The notes under the pieces were generated by a model. It was not told where the DNA came from, did not search any database, and saw only the letters and a list, made by a program, of their open reading frames with translations. Positions 61,380 through 64,000 of a stretch of 64,000 bases of DNA are shown here, in pieces; position 1 is the first letter of the stretch, and each line of letters starts with the position of its first letter. The position numbers and the translations under genes are program-made. This DNA comes from Corynebacterium phocae (GTDB taxonomy: Bacteria > Actinomycetota > Actinomycetes > Mycobacteriales > Mycobacteriaceae): the NCBI RefSeq assembly GCF_008693075.1, contig NZ_VXKJ01000037.1, positions 248,001 through 312,000 on the forward strand. Reading direction: 5' to 3'.

Positions 61380-62657
61380 TTAGCGTTGCCCGCCGCGATG
61401 GCGGCGCACGGCGGTAAACTGCACGCTGTCCACCTGGCCAGTGCGCAGCAACGCTTCGCGCAGGGCGAACTGATACATCCATAGGCGGCGGTAGACCGGG
61501 TCAAAGCCGGCCGCTGCCGCCTCACGTAGGCGCCCGCCAAAAAAGGACCTCTGCTGCGCCAAGGACTCCATCGCGTGATTTCCGGTATGAACTTGAGCTA
61601 CGACCCGCAGGTTGGCGTCCCTTTCTAACAGCTTGTGGACATCAGGCACACTTGGCAAATCTAGCCCCGGCCACACGTAGGCGCGCAACGCCATCAAGGC
61701 GTCCGCCCCGGAAGAAGTCATCTTCTCAGTGGCCACCGGGGACTCAATGACCAACCGGCCGTTAGGCCCCAGCAGGCGGTCCATGTTTTTAGCAAACAAC
61801 TTGCGCTGTGCCGGGACTAACACCGCGAGTTTATCCACGGAGATAATCGCGTCATAGCGGCCGCGCCACTGGCGTGGACCAGGGATTGCCTGGTCAACTA
61901 ACTGCACGTCAACATTTCCATTGGCTCCTTCGAGGACCAGATATTCCTCCAAGGCCACCCGCGTGTCAGCATCCGCAGTGACTACATCGACCACCGCGCG
62001 CCGGGCCCCGGCCTGGATCGCTGCCTGTGCACCCGAAGCCGGGAAGACCAGGACATGTGAGCCGGCGCCAACCCGCGCGGCATCGGCAAGCCACTCGGCA
62101 GCACGTACTTGCGCAGAGCCCAAGTCATCGCGGTCAACCGCGTTAGGGTCGCTCAGCGAGGTGATGTCCACAAAGTGGGATTTGGGGCCGGAAACGTAGG
62201 TAGGAAAGGATTCCCGGACCGTGGTGGGAACGCCGGTAGCGTACAAACCAGGTTGGTGAGATACCTCGTCACCAGCATAAAGACGCACCAGATTTGCGGG
62301 TAACTCCCCGCCTATATCCGCCTCTACGGGTACCACGGGCGTCTTAGGCGCAAAATTGGACTCCAAGAGCTTGGCCAAGACCGTGGCCAGGCCGTCATGG
62401 TCCGGTGTCTCCCACTCCCCGGCCATGTAGGACTCTGCTAAACCCACCCAGCCATGCGCGGCTAGCCGGGTAAAAAGTGCCTCCTCTTTGACGGTTAAAT
62501 CCGGGGTATCACCATCGAGGACTAACCCCGCAGTCTCCGCAGCCTGGGCAAACTCTGCCTCCGCGCGGCGCGCCCGCATCCCGGCAAACTTAACGCGCGG
62601 AACGGTGGCAATTCCCGGCCACTGCTGCGCGTCAACTGCATCCAAGTAAGAGCTCAT
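61380..62657 (-). CDS. CFA-synthase-like methyltransferase, SAM motif not recognisable
   Basis: A 425-residue protein of the cyclopropane-fatty-acid synthase group, identified by the N-terminal LTVKEEALFTRLAAHGWVGLAESYM segment, split as LTVKEEALF and VGLAESYMAGEWET, and the C-terminal LWMYQFALREALLRTGQV. In active family members a glycine-rich SAM motif of the type LEIGCGWG follows; here the equivalent reads VLVFPASGAQAAI, without that pattern. Catalysis is therefore doubtful. Lys-rich and Asp motifs (YDAIISVDKLAVLV) match later blocks. Divergent from ndh. Confidence 0.75.
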   Translation of the reverse strand: MSSYLDAVDAQQWPGIATVPRVKFAGMRARRAEAEFAQAAETAGLVLDGDTPDLTVKEEALFTRLAAHGWVGLAESYMAGEWETPDHDGLATVLAKLLESNFAPKTPVVPVEADIGGELPANLVRLYAGDEVSHQPGLYATGVPTTVRESFPTYVSGPKSHFVDITSLSDPNAVDRDDLGSAQVRAAEWLADAARVGAGSHVLVFPASGAQAAIQAGARRAVVDVVTADADTRVALEEYLVLEGANGNVDVQLVDQAIPGPRQWRGRYDAIISVDKLAVLVPAQRKLFAKNMDRLLGPNGRLVIESPVATEKMTSSGADALMALRAYVWPGLDLPSVPDVHKLLERDANLRVVAQVHTGNHAMESLAQQRSFFGGRLREAAAAGFDPVYRRLWMYQFALREALLRTGQVDSVQFTAVRRHRGGQR

Positions 62658-62803
62658 AGCGGCAATTGTAGGGCCCCCGCGCCCCGCGCCCGGGGTGCCA
62701 TGCCGGGGCGGTTTGACCCTTCGTGTGCTTTAAGGGAAGGCACAGACTACACTAGGCCTGGTAATTGACTGGACTTCCCCTTTTGAGAGGTAAAAAACAA
62801 ACC

Positions 62804-64000
62804 ATGGCTGAAACTCCCTTCCGCCCCCACGGTGGACGCCGCCACGTTGTCATCATTGGCGCCGGCTTCGGCGGCCTCACGGCAGCAAAGAAACTAAAGA
62901 ATGCTGACGTTGACGTCACCATCATTGACAAGAAGAACCACCACCTGTTCCAGCCCATGCTGTATCAGGTAGCAACCGGTATGATCTCCGCTGGTGAAAT
63001 TGCGCCCTCCACCCGCCAGATCCTGCGTGACCAAGACAATGCCCACTTTGTCAACGCTGAGGTAACCGACATCAGCCTGGCTGACAAGACCGTCTCCGTG
63101 GAGCTGGCCGGGTCTTCCCGTGTCTACGCCTACGACACCCTGATCGTCGCCGCCGGTGCGGGCCAGTCCTACTTTGGTAATGACCACTTCGCACAGTTCG
63201 CTCCAGGTATGAAGACCCTTGATGACGCCCTGGAAATCCGCGCCTCGATTATCACCGCGTTTGAGAAGGCCGAAATTACCGATGACCCGGCTGAGCGCGA
63301 GCGCCTGCTGACCTTTGTCATCGTGGGTGCTGGTCCCACCGGTGTGGAAATCACCGGTCAGATCGCGGAATTGGCTAAACGTTCCTTCACGGACGCTTAC
63401 TCCAACTTTGCCCCCGCTTCCGCCAAGATTTACCTGCTTGATGGCGCTCCACAGGTGCTCCCACCATTTGGCAAGCGCCTTGGCCGCAAGGCACAGCGCA
63501 CGCTGGAAAAGCTGGGCGTAGATGTACGTCTCAACGCCATGGTTACAGACGTCAACGCCGAAAGCGTGTCTTATAAGGACATGAAGTCTGATACCGAGCA
63601 CACCATTGAGGCCAATGTGAAAATCTGGTCCGCTGGTGTGGCCGCTTCCCCGCTGGGCAAGATGGTAGCCGAGCAGGCCGGCGTTGAGGTTGACCGCGCT
63701 GGACGCGTCTCCGTCAACGAGGATCTCACCGTGGGCACCCATGAGGACGTCTACATCATTGGTGACATGATCAACCTCAACCGCCTTCCCGGCGTTGCCC
63801 AGGTTGCTATGCAGGGCGGCGAGCACGTAGCCAAGCTCATCGAGGCCAAGCTGGATGAGGAATCCACTGCTGATGAAAAGAAGCCTTTCGATTACTTTGA
63901 TAAGGGCTCCATGGCCACCGTTTCCCGCTTCAACGCTGTAGTGAAGATGGGCAAGACGGAATTCTCCGGCTTCATGGCCTGGGTTGCCTGGTTGGGTCTG
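62804..64000 (+). CDS. ndh: Type II NADH dehydrogenase (partial, 3' end outside)
   Basis: The first 399 codons of NDH-2, a single-subunit flavoenzyme that transfers electrons from NADH to menaquinone without pumping protons. HVVIIGAGFGGLTAAKKL is the FAD motif, FVIVGAGPTGVEITGQIAEL the NADH motif, and VYIIGDMINLN the second FAD block. HHLFQPMLYQVATGMISAGEIA is a conserved quinone-site neighbour. The coding frame stays open to the window end. TACACT at about 62747 may be the -10 element, giving a leader of about 50 bases. Confidence 0.96.
   Translation, partial: MAETPFRPHGGRRHVVIIGAGFGGLTAAKKLKNADVDVTIIDKKNHHLFQPMLYQVATGMISAGEIAPSTRQILRDQDNAHFVNAEVTDISLADKTVSVELAGSSRVYAYDTLIVAAGAGQSYFGNDHFAQFAPGMKTLDDALEIRASIITAFEKAEITDDPAERERLLTFVIVGAGPTGVEITGQIAELAKRSFTDAYSNFAPASAKIYLLDGAPQVLPPFGKRLGRKAQRTLEKLGVDVRLNAMVTDVNAESVSYKDMKSDTEHTIEANVKIWSAGVAASPLGKMVAEQAGVEVDRAGRVSVNEDLTVGTHEDVYIIGDMINLNRLPGVAQVAMQGGEHVAKLIEAKLDEESTADEKKPFDYFDKGSMATVSRFNAVVKMGKTEFSGFMAWVAWLGL

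Overview
The window is ordinary, well-packed core chromosome of a Corynebacterium (order Mycobacteriales). The evidence is the combination and order of genes: a SUF iron-sulfur operon; aconitase with its TetR repressor AcnR next to a ripA-type NlpC/P60 hydrolase; mycothiol ligase MshC; the Pup/Arc system without a proteasome core; PafBC; RbpA; the Lnt-Ppm1 pair; and type II NADH dehydrogenase. I see no prophage, insertion sequence or CRISPR array. The species cannot be fixed by reading alone.

Layout. Bases 1-3218: end of sufD, then sufC, sufS, sufU and sufT. 3356-7931: an ABC-F ATPase, a small membrane protein, a nucleoside hydrolase, and on the minus strand a DUF711-ACT pair. 8227-11997: acnR and acn (minus) with an AcnR operator inside the acn promoter. 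12129-15446: a small membrane protein and RipA, separated by about 900 bases of unusual leader. 15548-24363: coproporphyrin ferrochelatase, several conserved hypotheticals, a tRNA-Leu(GAG), a PEBP-family protein, pyrD and a lipoprotein. 24435-32557: uppP, mshC, a HAD phosphatase, hisE-hisG, and aspA followed by a Dcu-type C4-dicarboxylate carrier. 32676-37598: fhs, a RecB-like nuclease, an M18 aminopeptidase and trmI. 37695-44470: arc, dop, pup, pafA, pafB, pafC. 44548-48953: tatA, tatC and a HelY-like helicase. 49043-57439: a trypsin-like protein, pepQ, a DprE2-like reductase, a CobG-like fragment, fxsA, lnt, ppm1, rbpA, a zinc-ribbon protein, YceI and a 56-residue membrane protein. 57440-58359: a gene-free stretch dense in inverted repeats. 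58360-64000: a D-lactate-dehydrogenase-like FAD/Fe-S protein, a CFA-synthase-like protein, and the start of ndh.

How the parts work together. SUF builds the clusters used by aconitase, the ferrochelatase, the RecB-like nuclease and the FAD/Fe-S oxidoreductase. AspA plus the Dcu carrier would feed fumarate metabolism. Arc, Dop, Pup and PafA form a pupylation and depupylation cycle that here probably unfolds proteins and does not degrade them in a 20S core. UppP, RipA, Lnt, Ppm1 and Tat serve envelope assembly.

The most unusual features are non-coding: a long ripA leader with two mutually exclusive pairings, a multi-stem block at 57921-58080, a 12-bp hairpin between sufC and sufS, and about ten genes whose -10 element sits 6-8 bases before the start codon (probable leaderless mRNAs). 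On the protein side: a CFA-like methyltransferase without a recognisable SAM motif, a CobG-like protein without cluster cysteines, a TatA with a Q/N-rich tail, and an Arc without the proteasome-docking tail.
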